A stretch of 6,652 bases of DNA from Prevotella sp. (GTDB lineage Bacteria > Bacteroidota > Bacteroidia > Bacteroidales > Bacteroidaceae): assembly GCA_021204735.1 (NCBI GenBank), contig JAJPYV010000082.1:1-6652 (forward strand), given 5' to 3'. The position numbers and the translations under genes are program-made. The notes under the pieces are model-generated. The model made no database searches. It was not told the DNA's origin and saw only the letters and a program-made list of their open reading frames with translations. Below are positions 4,529-6,652 of this stretch, piece after piece (positions within the stretch are counted from its first letter, which is position 1; each line of letters begins with the position of its first letter).

Positions 4529-6652
4529 TCAGAGATTTGCCAGTTTTATGACCTTGTCGACAGCAGCAGAGAGGCCATCAGCGTTCTTTCCGCCAGCCAT
4601 AGCGAAATGCGGTTGACCACCGCCACCGCCTTGTATGAGTTTGGCTGCCTCACGTACAATCTTGCCAGCATTGAGGTCATGCTCTTTCACGAGGTCGTCG
4701 CTGATCATCACACTAAGAGTAGGGCGGTTTTCGTAGGTACTGCCAATGGCACATATCATGTGACCATCCACAGCAGCACGTATTTTGAATACCAAATCCT
4801 TTGCCATGTCAGGCATCAACGGCATAACGGTAGTTATCACTTTAACGCCATTAATCATTTTTGCCTTGGAAACCAATTTCTCTTTCAGCCGTTCAACAGT
4901 CTCAGCCTGATACTGTTCGATATCTTTTTTCATCGCATCATGCTCCTCGATGTATTTCTGGATGACCCCTTTCAGATCTTTGGCATTGTTGAACAAACTA
5001 CGGATAGCCTTCATGCCAATCTCAAGGTTGTAGAAGAACATCTCACACTCCTTGCCAGTCTTAGCCTCGATACGGCGGATGCCGGCAGCCACGCTACTTT
5101 CAGAGATAATCTTGAACATACCGATTCTGCCTGTTGACCTTGCGTGAATACCACCACAGAACTCGATGCTCGGTCCGAACTGAACAACACGCACCTTGTC
5201 ACCGTATTTCTCACCGAAGAGAGCGATTGCGCCAAGTTTTTTAGCCTCATCGAGAGGTACATCACGATATTCATCAAGCGACAAATCCTTGCGTATCATC
5301 TCGTTGACCAACATCTCCGTCTGGTGAATTTCCTCATCAGTAACCTTTTGGAAATGAGAGAAGTCAAAGCGGAGAGTATCAGGAGAAACGTAAGAACCCT
5401 TCTGTTCAACATGGTTGCCGAGCACCTGTTTGAGAGCATAGTCGAGCAAGTGAGTAGCCGTATGGTTGGCAGCACTTGCCTCACGTTTCTCAGTGTCAAC
5501 GCAAGCCATGAAATCAGCCTCAGGATTTTTAGGCAGTTGCTTGACGATATGAATTGACTGACCGTTCTCACGTTTTGTGTCAACAATATCAATCGTCTCA
5601 TTCTCGCTGACGAGTACGCCGGCATCACCTACCTGACCACCCATCTCGCCATAGAACGGTGTATAGTCGAGAACGAGTTCATAGAAAGTATTTTTCTTCT
5701 GCGTCACCTTGCGGTAGCGGAGGATATGACACTCATATTCAGTGTAGTCATAACCAACAAATTGCTGTTCGCCGGGAGCCAGTTCCACCCAGTCGCTGTT
5801 TTCAACGGCAGCAGCATTGCGAGCCCTTTCCTTTTGTTTCTGCATTTCCTCACCGAACTGTTTTTCATCCACTGTGAGACCATTCTCACGACAGATAAGT
5901 TCCGTAAGGTCGAGAGGAAAGCCGTATGTATCAAAAAGACGGAAAGCACGCACGCCATCAAGTTCTGTCTTTCCGCTTGCCTTAACCTCCTCGATAGCAT
6001 CAGATAGCATATTGATACCATTTGAAAGAGTGCGGAGGAATGCGTCCTCCTCCTCCTTCATCACCTTCATTATCAGTTCACGTTGAGCCTTGATTTCAGG
6101 ATAAGCGTCACCCATCTCCTCAATCAGCGTAGGCATCAACCTGTACATGAACGCATCTTTCTGTCCGAGGAACGTGTAAGCATAGCGCACGGCACGCCTC
6201 AAGATGCGTCGGATAACATAACCAGCCTTAGCGTTGCTTGGCAACTGACCGTCAGCTATTGAAAAAGCAACGGCACGGAGATGGTCGGCAACCACTCTCA
6301 TTGCAACGTCAATATTCTCATCCTTGCCGTATTGCAGACCAGAGAGACGTGAAATTTCCTTTATGATTGGCTGGAAAATGTCTGTGTCATAGTTGGAGTG
6401 CTTATCCTGCAAGGCACGCACGAGACGTTCAAAACCCATACCCGTGTCGATAACCTGCATAGGCAACTGCTCCAAAGAACCGTCAGCCTTGCGGTTGTAT
6501 TGCATGAACACCAAGTTCCATATCTCTATTACCTGAGGGTCATCCTTGTTGACCAACTCCCTGCCAGGCACTTTCGCCTTTTCCTCTGGAGTACGGGAGT
6601 CCAAGTGGATTTCCGAACAAGGACCGCAAGGACCGGTGTCACCCATTTCCCA
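4529..6652 (-). CDS. alaS: Alanine--tRNA ligase (AlaRS), N-terminal part beyond the window
   Basis: The enzyme activates alanine with ATP, charges tRNA-Ala in the cytoplasm, and clears mischarged Ser/Gly-tRNA. The frame is open to the window edge ([15 protein letters not shown]), so 707 codons of a protein normally ~870-880 residues are seen and about 165 are missing; the ATG at 6646 is internal. Counting from base 6652: class II catalytic core remnants include GDTGPCGPC (4-12), WNLVFMQYN (45-53) and motif 3 GMGFERL (71-77); the helical tRNA-recognition region follows, with [16 protein letters not shown] (143-158); the editing domain (about 300-540) has [11 protein letters not shown] (333-343), the zinc/editing motifs HTATH (397-401) and CGGIH (499-503); then a coiled coil (about 560-600) and the DHHA1-like C-Ala domain with [14 protein letters not shown] (675-688). 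All editing residues are intact. It ends in TGA just before a terminator and is transcribed separately from the division genes. Confidence 0.98.
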   Translation of the reverse strand, partial: WEMGDTGPCGPCSEIHLDSRTPEEKAKVPGRELVNKDDPQVIEIWNLVFMQYNRKADGSLEQLPMQVIDTGMGFERLVRALQDKHSNYDTDIFQPIIKEISRLSGLQYGKDENIDVAMRVVADHLRAVAFSIADGQLPSNAKAGYVIRRILRRAVRYAYTFLGQKDAFMYRLMPTLIEEMGDAYPEIKAQRELIMKVMKEEEDAFLRTLSNGINMLSDAIEEVKASGKTELDGVRAFRLFDTYGFPLDLTELICRENGLTVDEKQFGEEMQKQKERARNAAAVENSDWVELAPGEQQFVGYDYTEYECHILRYRKVTQKKNTFYELVLDYTPFYGEMGGQVGDAGVLVSENETIDIVDTKRENGQSIHIVKQLPKNPEADFMACVDTEKREASAANHTATHLLDYALKQVLGNHVEQKGSYVSPDTLRFDFSHFQKVTDEEIHQTEMLVNEMIRKDLSLDEYRDVPLDEAKKLGAIALFGEKYGDKVRVVQFGPSIEFCGGIHARSTGRIGMFKIISESSVAAGIRRIEAKTGKECEMFFYNLEIGMKAIRSLFNNAKDLKGVIQKYIEEHDAMKKDIEQYQAETVERLKEKLVSKAKMINGVKVITTVMPLMPDMAKDLVFKIRAAVDGHMICAIGSTYENRPTLSVMISDDLVKEHDLNAGKIVREAAKLIQGGGGGQPHFAMAGGKNADGLSAAVDKVIKLANL

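Noticed and set aside
4607..5137. 176-codon open frame on the plus strand
   Set aside because: Antisense to the alaS editing and C-terminal regions, with no family resemblance; a shadow of a conserved gene.
6644..6646. ATG at 6646 as the start of alaS
   Set aside because: The frame stays open to the window edge and the preceding residues (WE) continue the conserved AlaRS segment, so this methionine is internal and the gene is cut by the window.

Overview
The window looks like a chromosomal core segment from a Bacteroidota member, most likely order Bacteroidales and plausibly Prevotella or a relative. This rests on several things: protein families and sequence styles typical of that phylum (DUF4369 lipoprotein, a dihydroorotase with a KLFMGSSTGNM segment, a four-helix membrane metallophosphoesterase), the near absence of Shine-Dalgarno sequences before the start codons, and promoter-like boxes matching the Bacteroides -33 TTTG / -7 TAnnTTTG pattern rather than -35/-10. 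The genus is a guess from recall, not a search.

All six real genes lie on the minus strand, so transcription runs from high to low coordinates. At the high end is alaS (4529 to beyond 6652), which lacks its N-terminal part because it runs off the window. It ends at a strong rho-independent terminator (4481-4518). Just past this is a good Bacteroidota promoter (4462-4493) driving a two-gene unit: an FtsB/DivIC-type septum protein (4117-4440) and a four-helix small membrane protein (3695-4120) that overlaps it by ATGA.

A 197-bp gap (3498-3694) follows. It holds a weaker candidate promoter, an A/T-rich tract, and a leader that can fold into a two-part hairpin. It precedes a second unit of three genes with short spacers (36 and 11 bp): a DUF4369 lipoprotein (2694-3497), dihydroorotase pyrC (1323-2657), and a membrane-anchored calcineurin-like phosphoesterase (94-1311). 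The last 93 bases after the phosphoesterase are A/T-rich and hold no gene that I can see.

The genes do not form one pathway. They are housekeeping functions (tRNA charging, cell division, pyrimidine synthesis) with envelope proteins interspersed. I found no mobile element, CRISPR array, RNA gene, toxin or defence gene. I do not think the window contains a clear new system. The points most worth a second look are an in-frame 17-residue tandem duplication inside the phosphoesterase domain, the coupled FtsB-like/four-helix pair, and the structured leader with a possible 14-codon upstream ORF ahead of the lipoprotein-pyrC unit.
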